Of a DNA stretch of 64,000 bases, positions 21,582 to 35,300 are shown piece by piece. The stretch's first letter is position 1; each line of letters opens with the position of its first letter. The notes under the pieces are model-generated. The model did no database searches. It saw only the letters and a list, made by a program, of their open reading frames with translations, and was not told the origin of the DNA. The stretch lies in NCBI GenBank assembly GCA_024195265.1, contig JAJLRJ010000001.1, forward strand, positions 53,958,202-54,022,201. The letters are read 5' to 3'. The position numbers and the translations under genes are program-made. The stretch comes from Dendrophyllia cribrosa (lineage: Eukaryota > Cnidaria > Anthozoa > Scleractinia > Dendrophylliidae).

Positions 21582-24500
21582 TTAAATAGTTGACCTCTTT
21601 TCGGCAAAAAATCGTCGAAGGATGACAACTTGGCATATTCCCACAGACAGAATAAGACAAGCTTCACCGATGGACCACCACTGTATTCTCTCATTCAGAT
21701 ATTCAGCCATATCACGACCTTGAGACTCCCGTAAGCGATGGTGAGTTTGGTAGTCTGATGCAATCTGAATAAATAAAGACAAATCACAATAAGCTTTTGA
21801 AACAATCATTTTATAACTTACAAAAAACAACAGCTCTGCATGTACTAAAACCCAGAATACCAGAATGCCGGAACACCACTGAATACTAAAACCAGAAACC
21901 CTGGAACATTAAAACCTGGAACGCCTGAATACTAGAACTCAAAATACTGGAATACGGGTTTTAGTATTCCGTTGTTCCTGGTTTCAGTATTCCATCATTC
22001 TGAGTTTTAGTATTATGGTATTCTTGGTTTTAGTACACTCTAAACAACAACTCTTCTTTTTGGAATAAAAATATTTCTTCCCTTTGAGCCTTATATTCTT
22101 TACTTGGCTACACAATAAATTATTATATTTTATTTGTATTATTTTCTATTTATTTTTCGAGATAAAAGAAAAACAGCTCCTTTTTCAAACCTTCTATTGT
22201 GGATCCTACAGATGTACAAGTTAATGTACTAAATGAAATAAGTAAATACATTAAAATATTTTGTGGGCAAAGTCATATCAGCTGCTATGGTAATGGTAAA
22301 GCATTTGCCAACTGGTATATATAGTGTAACTTTCATACAGGGTGTGTATATGATCAAATGTATCTCAACTAAGGGGTAACATCCCCCATAAGCGAACAAA
22401 TTTACACTGTAAATGTACATGTATACTGTAGATGCTGATCATGACAGCCCTCTAAAATTATATTTAGAAATGTTGACTTTTTATACTAAGCAGGTGGAAA
22501 GTAAAGAACTTAAAAGAAAACCTCGCTGCTTGTAACTTTCTGTAAGAGGACAACCTTGCGGCTGTTTGTTAAGATGAGGTGTCTGCTTTTGGACTGATAA
22601 CTGAGTCTCCACTAATGGGAGATGTCCACTAGCATAGGTCCATGGCTGGGGGCATAACAGCCACAAATGTAAAATTTGTGGTAATTTTTCTGTTTTGCTT
22701 GGATTTTGTTCAAATTGGGGGAAAAAATCCAGGAAACGTTTACAAATAATATAAGGACACATGCAAAACATAAGGCAAATCCAAGCAAAACTGAAAAATG
22801 ATAAACAAATTTGACAGCAACTCCAGACACAATGGATGGGAGTGAGAGAAGCCTTGAGAGCTTTCCTACCAAACATACATGTACACTTAAAGCAACAGCT
22901 TTTCATCAACAGACTGTACAATTTGAGAAGTTGGCATTCTGGGGAAGCAGCACAACTCTTATGCATATTCAGGGGTGTAGCTAAGAAAAATTAATGCTTA
23001 GCAGGCTCATTAACAAGCCCAGCCGGTTTTTCTGGCTTGTACACCTTTAAAATCACCCCAAGTCTTTGTTTTCTAGTGAAATTTCAGCCGGTGATAAGTT
23101 CTCTTTTAGCTGGCGAAATTAGCCGGTAGCTGGCTCTTAGCTACATCCCTGCGTATTGTTGGTGACTTTCTCCAAAGATTAGGTGAATATCCATCTAGTT
23201 TAAGGCTTGACAAGTACAAAATACACACAACATGTACAATGCGTCTTTAACAAACCTTAAGATCTTCATGTATAGTTACACAAGCAGTCTCCATCTGCGT
23301 CAGAGCGGTGTGGTGTGACCCCATATCCTTGGTTAGCGGCATGTCATCTCCAGCTTGGAAATCAAAGTACACCACCTTGTGACTAAATGTTGAGAATTCA
23401 TTGCTGAAGCAGAACTTGTAGACTCCCTCGCTTTGAGCTGTGAATGAGTAGCTGTCATACTGCTTCTTTTGAACAGTGTACAAAGTTTTATCATTCTCAT
23501 CATAAAGAATTACATCCACGTCATAGTTTCCACCACTAATGACCTGAGGGGAAAAGGGATTGAATCATTTCATTTTTTTATTACATAACAACACGAAACT
23601 AACAAAAATACAGGATGGACTTTGGCAAGGCTAAAATGAAAGCAATTTTACATTGAAGCAAACATGTTTGGTCAATAACAAGCTTTTGCTAGCCAAAGGA
23701 AATACATCATTTTGGGAACCAATATTTATTTAAATCTTGGGATCTTCTACTAAGAAGTACAGTGGAACCTCTACTTTGGGGCACCTCTATTAAGGGGACA
23801 GTTCTGCTAGGTCCCAGCTGGCAAAACGCTCATATAATCTTTGTAATTATCACCTCTATTAAAGGGGCACCTCCATTAAGGGGACACTTCTCTTGGTCCC
23901 AGCTGGCAAAACGCTCATATAATCTTTGTAATTATCACCTCTATTAAAGGGGCACCTCCATTAAGGGGACACTTCTCTTGGTCCCAGCTGGCAAAACGCT
24001 CATATAATCTTTGTAATTATCACCTCTATTAAAGGGGCACCTCCATTAAGGGACAGTTCTCTTGGTCCCAGCTGGCAAAACGCTCATATAATCTTTGTAA
24101 TTATCACCTCTATTAAAGGGGCACCTCTATTAAGGGGACACTTCTCCTGGTCCTGGCTAGCAAAATGCTCATATAATCTTTGTAATTATCACCTTTATTA
24201 AAGGGACACCTCTATTAAGGGGTCACTTGTTCTCAGATCCTGGCCAGCAAAATGCTCATATAATCTTTGTAATTATCACCTCTATTAAAGGGACACCTCT
24301 ATTAAGGGGACACTTGTTCTGATCCCGGCCGACAAAAATTAATGCTAATATAATCTTTGTAATTATCACCTCTATTAAAGGGACACCTCTATTAAGGTGA
24401 CACTTGTTCTGATCCCAGCCGGCAAAACCCTCATATAATCTTTGTAATTATCACCTCTATTAAAGAGACACCTCTATTAAGGGGACACTTCTCTTGGTCC

Positions 24501-25931
24501 TGGCTAGCAAAACACTCATATAACCTTTGTAATTATCACCTCTATTAAAGGGACACCTCCATTAAGAGGACACTTCTCTTGGTCCCGATGGTGTCCCCTT
24601 AATGAACGTTCCACTGTAGTTGTAACAGAAAATGTGCTGGCTTCTATTATAGTACATGTGTAAAAAGAGGACCATTTCAGCTCTTTGATAGAAACAAGTT
24701 TTCCAGATTTTTTTCAGGACAGATGGCTGTAACATCAAACTTGATTTCCATCAATGCAATTGGTCTTGGTAGAGCTAGGGTATTAGAGCAGGTTTCAATT
24801 GAGTTTCGTAAAACCAAAACCAAAGTAATTACTCTGACCAATCACAGCAGTCGTAAACAATCCAATGAACCAATCAGAGCTCGAAGTAATTACATGTCGG
24901 CGGCGCCAAGTGCGGGAAAACGCGTGCGAGCAAGTCACGATTGGTTTTGGTTTTACTTCTGATTGGTCGAGAAAGTGGCGCGAGATTTTTTAGCCAATCA
25001 CAAAGCGTAGCTATGCAAAACCAAAGCAATTGTGTAATTTCTTTTCACACTCAATTGAAAACTGCTCTAATGCATTGTACTGGTATAATGTGATACACAA
25101 CTGACTGCATAATGTTTCTGCAAGTGCTAATCAAAGTATAAACAAACATACTTTTTTGAAAAAAATGTCACAATTCATGATTTGGAATAAGACCCCCATA
25201 CACCTCTGTGGGACACAACAGAGCTTTTAATGTAAGCTGCATAAACTTTTCTCAATGAAATATTAATAATTCATTACCACAATTTATTACAATAACATTA
25301 TTACTGTATTTAAAGAATGGTTAAGAGGGAATTAACATGTATTTCAAACATCAATAAATTCTACGTGGATTTTTCTAAATCCTTATTAGCGGTATATAGT
25401 TTTCGTGATACAAGCTTCCCTCGAGCTCATGGTGATATTAACACCTTCAAAATTAAATCCCTTACAAAGCCCTGGGTTTTACCTAGATCATCTGGCCTTT
25501 GCAGCGTTATTTTTTCTATGAAAATGATTTCCCTGCCATACGAGTTTTATATACTTTCAGAAAAATCCGTGCCCATCAATTCTGACCATACTAATAACGA
25601 ACCAATACAAAGACAAAGGAGATCTAATAATTGTTTAGGAGTTGAAGCCGGTACAAGATGTCGGCACATGTTGATCAAGATGTTACAGACGCGGTTTATT
25701 TAAATGAACATATAATTAACTCGATTTCAAAGAAATCGCAGTTCTCACACCCGAGACTACGTGAATACTGACCTGAAATTCCAGCGTTCCTTTTACATCT
25801 TTCTTTATATCCTCATAGAAACACTGTCTGGCGTTGTCTTCCAACTCGAAAGTCAACTCCGTACACTGCACTGCAACAAGGGTCAACAAGGCTACAATTA
25901 AACCTACATAAAAGCTACTCATCCAGTTCAT
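21582..25931 (-). CDS. TMED7: Transmembrane emp24 domain protein (p24 gamma, TMED3/7-like)
   Basis: Exons on the minus strand are 25931-25773, 23543-23256 and 21764-21582, all phase 0 with consensus sites, giving 209 residues. p24 proteins are type I cargo receptors that cycle between ER and Golgi in COPII and COPI vesicles. Visible features are an N-terminal signal peptide (residues about 1-24), the GOLD lumenal domain ([15 protein letters not shown] … [13 protein letters not shown] … [20 protein letters not shown]), its two cysteines, a lumenal coiled coil ([20 protein letters not shown]), one membrane span ([15 protein letters not shown]) and a cytosolic tail FFAEKRSTI with the FF signal and a KR pair. 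Length and motif order fit the gamma subfamily; I cannot separate TMED3 from TMED7. Intron 1 holds a tandem-repeat MITE and a CCAAT-rich MITE. Confidence 0.93.
21838..22035. repeat. Palindromic array of short CTAAAACC-type repeats
   Basis: The left half repeats variants of ACTAAAACCAGAATACC and GAATACTAAAACC; the right half carries the complementary GGTTTTAGTATTCC forms. The whole block, within TMED intron 2, could fold back on itself. Confidence 0.7.
22971..23150. mobile_element. 180-bp MITE, hAT-like
   Basis: AGGGGTGTAGCTAAGA at the left and TCTTAGCTACATCCCT at the right are near-perfect inverted ends. The flanks GCATATTC and GCGTATTG look like an 8-bp duplication with two differences. The interior repeats the word AGCCGGT. 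It lies in TMED intron 2. Confidence 0.6.
23760..24616. mobile_element. Pogo/Tigger-type MITE expanded by an internal tandem repeat
   Basis: The ends are CAGTGGAACCTCT and GAACGTTCCACTG, each bordered by TA, as in Tc1/mariner-pogo elements. Between them an 85-bp unit (CACCTCTATTAAAGGGGCAC … CTCATATAATCTTTGTAATT) repeats about nine or ten times with small variations. No transposase is present. It sits in TMED intron 1. Confidence 0.8.
24783..25070. mobile_element. CCAAT-rich MITE, copy 1
   Basis: TTAGAGCAGGTTTCAATTGA at the left and TCAATTGAAAACTGCTCTAA at the right are inverted. The interior has at least five CCAAT/ATTGG words. Related copies lie at 49841-50010 (partial) and 50464-50746. Confidence 0.75.
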
Positions 25932-26330
25932 AGCGCACTAGTTGAAGACCGCTTCCTGGGAAGATCAGCGAGAAAGCAAGTAAAATAGATCTTCTATACG
26001 TCGGCTTTTTCCGACGTAAAATTTTTTATTTCGATCAAAATGGCGCTGAACTATACGTGGCATAAGCAAGACGACCTCAAACACTCATGGGATAAATCAT
26101 CACCAGGTCACTTTCCGCGAAAAGTTTTATTGAAAACGAGTGAAAGCTGGCACTAGTCATTTTTTTCGCGGGCAAAATCCCTTGAGGCTTCAGAATTGAA
26201 TTTCTGTAGTAGTTCGTGTTGGCGTTGAGCCGCAAAGCGAAATATTCGCCAAGTTTTGTTACTTTTTTGGTAAGGAAATGCTTCAGTCAGAGGGAAAACG
26301 ACCTCGTGGGTTAGTTAGGAGTTATCTGGT
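25932..26330. promoter_or_regulatory. Shared TMED / CEP152 divergent promoter region
   Basis: The two start codons face away from each other across 399 bases. The interval contains AAAATGGCG at 26037-26045, a YY1-type core often found just downstream of housekeeping start sites, and a palindrome ACGTCGG-CTTTT-TCCGACGT at 25998-26017. No TATA box stands out. Transcription start sites cannot be read from sequence. Confidence 0.5.
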
Positions 26331-29300
26331 ATGAGTGTTGGGATCAGCCAAGTGAATTTCGACGCTCAGGTAAGCATCTGTCACTTGACAAATTGAAACC
26401 AAAGTTGAAGTTTGCATGCATCAATGATGACACGATATCACTTTCTTCATATTTCATGCGTTTTTACTCGAAGAGCTTCCATTTTAGCTCCATTTTCTAC
26501 CCTGAATTCCCTTTATATACCCTTTGGAAGGTGGAATCTGTTTGGTTTTCCATTTTGAGCTACATGTATATTTGTGGCGTTTATATTTCAAAGAGCTTTC
26601 ATGTGTGCATGTTGGTGTATATAATAAACCGACTTAATTTTGTTGACCCTAATTACAGTATTTACTGTACACAAAAGTCTTTCTTTGATTTAACTCGATC
26701 TGACAATAACTTTTTGGGTGACGCAGCCAGTCAGATTTTCGTGTAAATCGATGATCAAACGCTAGTTTCGTCCTCTATGAAGGAAATTATTCTTTCAGTT
26801 TAATATGGTTTGTGTTTTATTTATTAGCTTAACTTCTCCGCTGTGTTTGTCTTGTAGTAATTATCGAAGTTTGCATGTGATTATTGTTCGCATCTGTCAA
26901 AAATGCTAATTTTCCTTTTTTTAGTAGAATTTGTTTGCAACACAAATGCCCACTTAAAATAATTATGCTCAGGTTTTACTTGGATGAAAACACAGGAATT
27001 ACAGTTGTACATGACTGTACATCCTCACTGTCAATCTAAACTACATTTGTGGGGCAAGCTTACTTATAAGTTTACACTCTGTTATTTAATGTGCAGTAAA
27101 AATGCCATTGAATGACTCGATGCCAGGACTGTGTTTTTAATATGTCCCTGGTGTTTATTTCATTATCTAATACATGTTGTAGGTTGTTCCTGAATTAGCA
27201 CATACCTAATTAAAAAAAAGACAGCTGTTGACCTTTTTGACAAAACACAAAAGTGCCCCTGGCTGTAAAATTTTACTTTTTATCACATGATATTCTTTTG
27301 CTTATAGACAAGAAAAGCAATGAATGTTTTTGAAGGCCAATACAGTTTTGTACTTTTTTAAAATATTACTTGTAAGCATGAAATAATATCTTTGTAAGTT
27401 ACACATTTCAGTTATTTTCAATTTTCATAGTTAATTAGACAGTGGCGTGATCACATAAATCCATCACCACTGCTAGAAAGCACGTTTAAATGAATCATTT
27501 TTTAACATACATAGCAAAGATAAATTTCCATAAAGTCAGTCAATTTAAAAGACACGTGTATGGTGACAGTCATTTTCTCTCCCGTTATAAGGCAAGAAAA
27601 TTTTTGTTGCCATACATAGTCTATACCTTTCTTTAGGTGCTCTTTCAACAGTTTCAAAGGAATTACCTTGATCCCAGGCCAAAATAGAAATTTAAATATT
27701 CAAAATTTATTTGAAGGTGCTAGAAGATGAAGAAGAAGCAGCACTGGAAAAAGAAGATCAAGAAAGGGAACAAGAAGTAAGACAAGCACTTGACAAGCAC
27801 TGTTTTATTGGGTTATTCCAGAAAAAATCCACACCCCCCCGACGGATGGCAAGATTTTTTGACCCCTCCCCCCGCCCGGATTTCCTGGCCCGCTAGACCC
27901 CCCCTCCCACCAGGATTTCCAAGCCCAGAGACCCCCCCTCCTGCCCGGATTTCCAATAAATTTTTGGAGGCCCTAAATTTACAGACAATGAAAAAAAAAT
28001 ACATGTAGTCGCATTCAGGAGATCGTGTTTTTATATTTTTCTAAATTGTGGTGATTAGTGCTATAAATTGGTGAAACATTTTTTAAATAAATATTGCGTG
28101 ACACATAAAAAAAAACCCCGTGATTTCAAGACAAAATTGAATGAAATGTTTCTTTAAATCTAGTTCCTTAAATAACTGCTTTGATTTTGGTATGTTTTAA
28201 TTTTTTCCAGGCTTCACAGTTTCTTCAAAGTGTCGCAAATACACAATTTTGTTTCATGCAAATTTTGTGTAAAATGTAATTTGATCGCACCCAGCTTTTT
28301 CATGATCATGAATCCAAAACATTTTTTCTTAAGGTCAAAACTTTTGAATGAAAGTCATATTTCCTTGAATGAAAATGTCTTACACTTGTCAGAATTCAGT
28401 GATTTTCTGCTTCCGGAAGGCTTGGCGATTTATTTATGACATTTATCCTAATTGCGCGCCGAGCGCTTGTGTCTGCGAAATATTGTAAACATCACAAAAT
28501 ATTATTTAAATTCAGCAACCTATTTTTATTACATCTAGTGTTTTCTAAAATTTCCGACTTTTCCTGTGTATATAGAATGCCATTCTTATCCGTAAGAATG
28601 ATTCACATAATGTAATACGCGAATCAAAAAAATCTTGAAAGCAAACAAATTCAGAAAGCGCTATTTAATTTAATTATATTTACTAGCGCCTTTACCGTGA
28701 TTATTGGCTTCACGAAGAAAACATTCGAACAAGTTTGATCGCAATTTGCCTTTAAGTATTAAATTGGAAAGCTTCTTCCAATTATTTTATATTTCCTTCA
28801 AGGTTTAACGCATCAACTAAATAGTACACTAGGAAGAGCGGCATAAAAGTTTGGACATTTGCGTAAGCCGTATATTACTAAGCTTATATCAGATTACAGG
28901 GACGGTGCACGAAAGCAAGCTGAAACAATTCTACAAATAGAAAACAATGCGTACTTGCATAACGGTACATTGATTGTTTTTGTCAAAAATCTTTTGTCTT
29001 TTTTCAAATCGGCTGATACATTTTAACCTTTCCCTGACAATTTGTTGCTGGCAAGAACTCGGACACGAGCTTTGTTGCAAGGTACCGAAGCACGCTTCCG
29101 GTTATGTTAACCACTGACTTTCTCCATATTTGAGTTGTATTTTCTCCCTTTCATCCGGTTTATTCTCTATGAATAATGTGGAACCGACGAAGTTAAACCT
29201 TAACTAATTGTTTTGAACACAAAGTGTTCTCTTCAAATCATTTTCAAAAAATCGACCCCTGAGGAAGGATTTTTAGGTCCAGATCCCCCCTCCCGCCTGG

Positions 29301-32300
29301 ATTTCCAGAGCCCTCAAACCCCCCCCTCCCGCATGAATTTCCAGCGTGCCATCCGTCGGGGGGTGTGGATTTTTTCTGGAATAACCCATTGCAATAAAGC
29401 TACTGTACACTGTACATGTACATGTAAATTCAAATAATTATATTTCATGATGATGTTCTACGAATAATTAGGAAATAATGGTAGTAAGCCACATATCAAC
29501 TAAATAATAATAATAATTTCAGGGATAACATATAATTAAAGTCTGCAATGCAATTTTCAATTTTGAATTTTTTTTGAAAAAACAAACAGACAAACAAACA
29601 AAACGAGAGGTAAAGCATCGGAAATTGTCTGGAGTCATTTTTCTAAAGTACGATATTTCAAACTTTGCTTTTTTCTTTCAAGATCCGGGAGCTGTTGAAC
29701 AATGAACTTGATGATGGACTTCTGGATGACGACAATGCATCTTTCTCATCCCATGACTTCAGGAGCTCAGGGTACAGCCGAGATACGCCATATTCTGATG
29801 ATTTCACTGAACAATTGCAAGAACACCAGACAATCTTCAATGGACAGGATTCTAAGAAACTGATACCTTCTGAAAGAGGTGCGTTTGAGAGACCCCCACC
29901 GCTGATCACCCAGCGGGCATTTCACTTCATCAATGGATCAGAACAGAATCATGATTCAAATACGGGAAGGATAAATCAACATTACAATTACAATTCAGAA
30001 CATCATTACGAGGAGGGTTATAACCATCCAGGTTATTATGAATACAAGGAGCAAGAAAACCCTTTTGATGGTCAGGTTGACAAGTACAAACAAAGTTATG
30101 ATCACCATGAAGGTGGTCCACATTATCGAACATCACCCAATGATGATGATGTGGATGAGGGGTATGATCAGTATGGGAGTTATCATCCTCGTCAAGACAT
30201 GCAGCAACAACAGTTCCCTTCACAACAGGAATCATATCATTATCATCATCAATCTCATTATCCAGCTTCAAATTTTACCCAACACAACAATGGCTTTGGT
30301 GGTGATGATTTCAATGAAGATTACAGAGGTTATGCTGAAGAAGGAACTCCAGGGCCTGATGGGCATCCTCATGACAACAATGCCGACGATGTAAATGACC
30401 AGAATCATTATAGAATGGACACTCCTGGAAATTATCAAGTTCAATATCGTGCACAGCACGAACCTGTTCCTCGCATCAGTGACAGGGGTGCTGACAGACA
30501 TGTTACAGAAGCAAATGAAATTGCAAATGGGTTTGCAGAAGATAGCACAACTTCACATGTCCAATTTCAGATATTGTACAAGGCACGTGGCAGAAAAATT
30601 GAAGAATTGACGAGAAACATGGAGAACCAAGAAGAAGAGATGACGAAACAGATCCGTGTTTTAAGTCATCAGATTGCGCTTATGAAAGGTACAATGTACA
30701 TGTATGGTTAAAATATTCTTTTTTTTTTTAAATAGTTGGCAGTGAAGTCTGATGAAAATGCTCTGTCATACATTGTAGCTCTACAGGACTTTGACCCCTA
30801 GAAAAGTAAGACAGAAATAGGCCCTTTCTAGAAATACTGTAGTATTTTAAGTACATGTTTAGCCTCTTAGTCTGGAGAAAATGAATTTACAATACACCTG
30901 CTTCTCAGATTGGGTGAACCTAAGATTATTCATGATAAATGCAATGGCTAGGAATTTGTTAGAAGACACAATGTTAAAATCTGGTCTGTCCATGCAATAG
31001 CTCATGTATGAAATTTTTGATCTTCCCCGTGTCTACTCTAATCTTATTATTCTGCCATGCTGCTTTTTTCAGATGAACGTGATGGATTCTCAACTAGTCT
31101 AGAGCAATCACAGAAGATGGTGCAGACATGCAATACAGAATTAAACAACTTGAAAGGCCAACTTGCAGCTGCTTACCAACAAATCAGTGCATTACAAGGA
31201 AGTAAAGAAGAGGTAAAACAATGTCACCTCTTTCTTGTGGTGTGGTTATACAAAAAATGTAGATTGAAATGGCTCAGGACAGCCTTCCCAAAATATGCTT
31301 GAAGGCCAGCAAAGGTCTCACTGGACTTCTTAGCAGCCCTTTTGTGCAAAACATTATTTTTGTGAGGTCTGTCAGTGCCCTGAGCTTTGACCATAGCTTT
31401 TCAATGTTTCTGTGGCAGAATTTATATTGGTGATTACTGTATGTTTTCTAGGAAAGTTTGGGATTTGTTGGGCAAGTTTGTCAGATAGCAATGTATACAA
31501 GTGACTAAAATTATATGGATATGTCTAACAAACCATTTTTTGTGGAAATAGCAAACCTTAAGCATGGAAATCTTGCTCTAGTTTGGGCTTATATGGCACC
31601 CTAGAAAATCTGTATCTGTCCCTGAAAAGTTCTGAAAAAATCCAAAAAAATTGATTCTAAGACAACTAGTAGTGGAGCTCTTGCGAGCTTCATACTCATA
31701 GAACCATGCCTGTCAAGTTTCATGGTCATGGCTAGCGGAATGTTTCGCGGGTGCAAAGTTGTGTAGGGTTAGATTGTGGGCGTGTCCATCATGCAGGGCT
31801 TTCTGTTCAGAGAGCTCCGCTGTTAGGCTTAGCCTATCTATTAGGTATATATTAGGTACATGTACCCTGATGCCCAGGGGTTTCAATAGAAGCCGGCTAC
31901 CGGCGGTGTACCACTGCCTACTTTGCCTCTCACTGTTGGTTACTGAAACTGTAACTAAATCTCACATCACAAACACAACTAAAAATGCAACAACTTCAAT
32001 CCCTAGAAATATCAGAAAAGCATCAATTTCATGCTCAGAATACTGAAAATTGCATTTCTGAATCTCCAGATTTTTGAGTCTATAGATTTCCGAGTCTCTA
32101 GATTTCCAGAGTCCCCTAGTGGGACGGGGCCTTATGTCCGCTTATGTGTCACAGCCGCCTATTATACCTTGGCCAGCCGCCTACTACTGAATATTGTTAT
32201 CGAAACCCCTGGATGCCCTCATTGGCAACTACAATATAATACCTTGATAAGGTGATGGTAAATAGGAGAGGCTCTCTTGTTTATGTACATGCAGTTTCAT

Positions 32301-35300
32301 TGTTTTCTTTATCTTTTCAGGTGATTAGTAAACTGCATGTAGCTGAGACAACAATAGGCAGCTTAAACCAACAGCTAGTAGAGTTGAGTCGTTCAGAGTC
32401 GTTGACAAGGGCCAAAGAACAACATGAAAGTGTTGTTAATGTGATGAAGAAGAAGCATGAGGAACAAGTCCTGTCACTGAAACAGAAGCTTGATGAAGCT
32501 GTTTTGTTAAGGGACCATAAGGTACATGTACATGACACTGCCATCTTCATTCAATATCATTATCACTTTGTTTGTAGACTGGGCTCAAAATTTTTTAAGC
32601 TGGTTACCAGTGGCAAATGAAAAACCAAGCATTGTGAGTGGCAAGTGAAAATAATATTATTATAAACAATTACTGCAAACAAAGTAGGTGCAGAATAAAT
32701 TAAAATTCTTGTCAGCTGTCAGTAACAGCATGGAAAAGGGGGAAGTCACTGAAAAGGAAATGTTTAACAAAAGTGTTATACCATCTGCAAACTGAAGTTA
32801 CATTGTATACTTTTAAAAACTGGGAACTTAATGACGAACTGCAATGCACAGAGACAGGCGTTGCTCTGATCTTAACACCCATTACAAGCATGTTGCTTTG
32901 TCAGTAAATTTAACATATAACAGGCAAGATCACAAGTAACATCAAGATCCCATCAAGTGTACTCGCACATAACAGATGCTACGGGTGATGGCCCTTAATG
33001 ACAGTCCTGCTGTTATTCACAGATTCCAGCTTGTTACTTTTTTAACTTTGTTAGCATGAAGAGGCTAATCATCTAAGAGATGAACTTGTTGAGAAAGCAG
33101 AAATGATCAATTCACTGACAAAGAGTCTCGATTCCAGTCAAAAGCAGTGCCAAGAAATACTTAAATCAGGTACTCAAGTTCTTAATATAATTATATATGT
33201 TAAGGGAATGGTAAATGGACCGAATGCATTGTTGAGATATATAAGCATGCAGGAATAAAAAATATTCATGAAAAAAGTGCTTTAGAGAAGCTTGAGCTGC
33301 AGATGAGTGATTCTCGCACTTCTCGAGTGTTGTAAAATTCCCAAGTGCTTATATAACTAAAAAATTTCCTTTACAAAATGTCCTATGATTTGCACCCACT
33401 CAATGCCTCATACTGGTGATGTACATATATGCTGCAAACATTTAATATAACTCAATAAAGAACACACCTTATTTTATGCGCATGCTTTATTGAGTTATAA
33501 TGAATTTGGTTTGACCAATCACAGAGCACACATTTCTTTCAGCATTTTATAAATACACAATTTGTGTATTAAACTTTACCATGACACAATAATTATATGG
33601 AGGAAGATAAACAACAGAATAAGAAAAGCAAAAGAAAAAGAAACAGATACAATTATTTACAGTGGTCCCATATGTAAATATGTGTAATTACGTGAGTAGT
33701 CAGGTACGTTCATTCTCTGCAAATATACATGTACATGTACATGTACTCACTTAAACTTTGCCACAGGGACAATGTCAGAAATTAACCAATTACGGATTGC
33801 TCTTCAAGAGAGTGCTACTGCCAGGAATGTCGCAGAAGGACAGTGTATTTCACTTAAGGTACTTTAGGTTGTGTTTGATGTTTACACATGATAGACAAAC
33901 ATAAGAAATTTATTGAAACCAATACATTGTAGAGAGTAAGAACAAATGGTGTTGTTAATTTTCATGTGATTTCCCATGACGACGACGACGACGACGATGG
34001 TGATGATGATGATGATGTTGATGTTGATGACTGTGGGAGTACATGTAGGCCCCTAACAAACTAACTGCTAATATTCTGAGAAAAATAATATAGAGATATA
34101 AAAACAATAAAAAAAAATATTTAACACAAATATGAAGATACATCAAAACAAAAAACAGTTGTACAATCTCATATCTCACACTGTTGTATGGAAACCTTGT
34201 AAGGTGCATAGAGACTTCATAGAGTGACTCGGTAGAGTCTGGTAGAGAGTTCCAAGTTTACTTTAGGCACCCTTAATTTATTGATGTCTCTGAGATTCCT
34301 AATATTGTCCCTAATAATAGTGGTATATTAGAAAATCACTCTCATGTTCACTTTCATGTTCATGTTTATTTGTGCTTAACAGCATGAGTTGTCAGGGCTT
34401 AAAGAACAAGTCAAGATGTATGAGAGTGCCAGCAGACTTGGTGTTGGAGTAGGATCCAGTATTCATGACAGTCCTTCCTTTGCACATCTCACTGTGAGAA
34501 ACTTGAACAAAGAAAACTGGAGCACTCCAAAGTCTCAGTAAATACTTTTCTTTTTTCACATTTTTTGTTCCAGAAAATATCCATACCCATACCCTCTGGA
34601 AATTTTAATATTAGCAGTTGAGTGAGGCACGAGCGAAGTTTAGTTTAGTTTAGTTTAGTTTAGTTTACGTTGTTGTCAAGGAAAACTTGCTACGTTTACA
34701 ACGGTAACTTGTCTGTCATCGATGTCATCAGTAACAAAGCATGCGAAATTCTGAGAAACAAACTAACTTGTTGCCATTTCTTACTGTTGCCATTGGAAAT
34801 GTAGCAAGTTGCCCTTGACAACAACGTAATTTTAATGGCAAAACTTTGTTGCCAAAATTTGCTCGTGCCTCATGCAACTGATAATCGCAGTACTTTCCTT
34901 TCTGTTGTAACCTGGGAATCCCTGAACAAGTTTTACCTGACATCTTCCCTGCTGTTTGCCTTTTTAGTAAAATACCATTGGAAGAAACAGTCAGTGAGTT
35001 GAGGAAAGAATTAGAGCAATGCTTAATCAGTAACAAGGCCAAAAGAGATCAAGTACACAATCTGGAGACAGAGCTGAACACTGTAAAGGAACAACTGAAA
35101 GATCAGGAAACTAAAGCACAAAGAATGGAAATGATTGCCCAGGAACATGAGGTAGAAATATGCTGTATACATGTTTATGTTTTGAAATGAGAAAACAGGG
35201 TACCAGTATTTCTTTATGAATGTGTCACTTTTAACCCGTGAATGTGTGCAAGCATAATGAACGGGTTATCGGTATTGGTGGCTAATTCACTCACTTGTTT

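Noticed and set aside
22481..22966. 161-codon minus-strand frame in TMED intron 2
   Set aside because: Cys/Leu-rich with no domain, overlaps another frame of similar length, and lies inside a clearly supported intron.
23760..24616. CRISPR-like array
   Set aside because: Units are contiguous and full-length variable without unique spacers, and the host is eukaryotic.
29930..30501. Antisense and alternate frames rich in His/Ile/Met over CEP152 exon 3
   Set aside because: Shadows of the low-complexity coding exon; only the frame spliced to neighbours is in phase.
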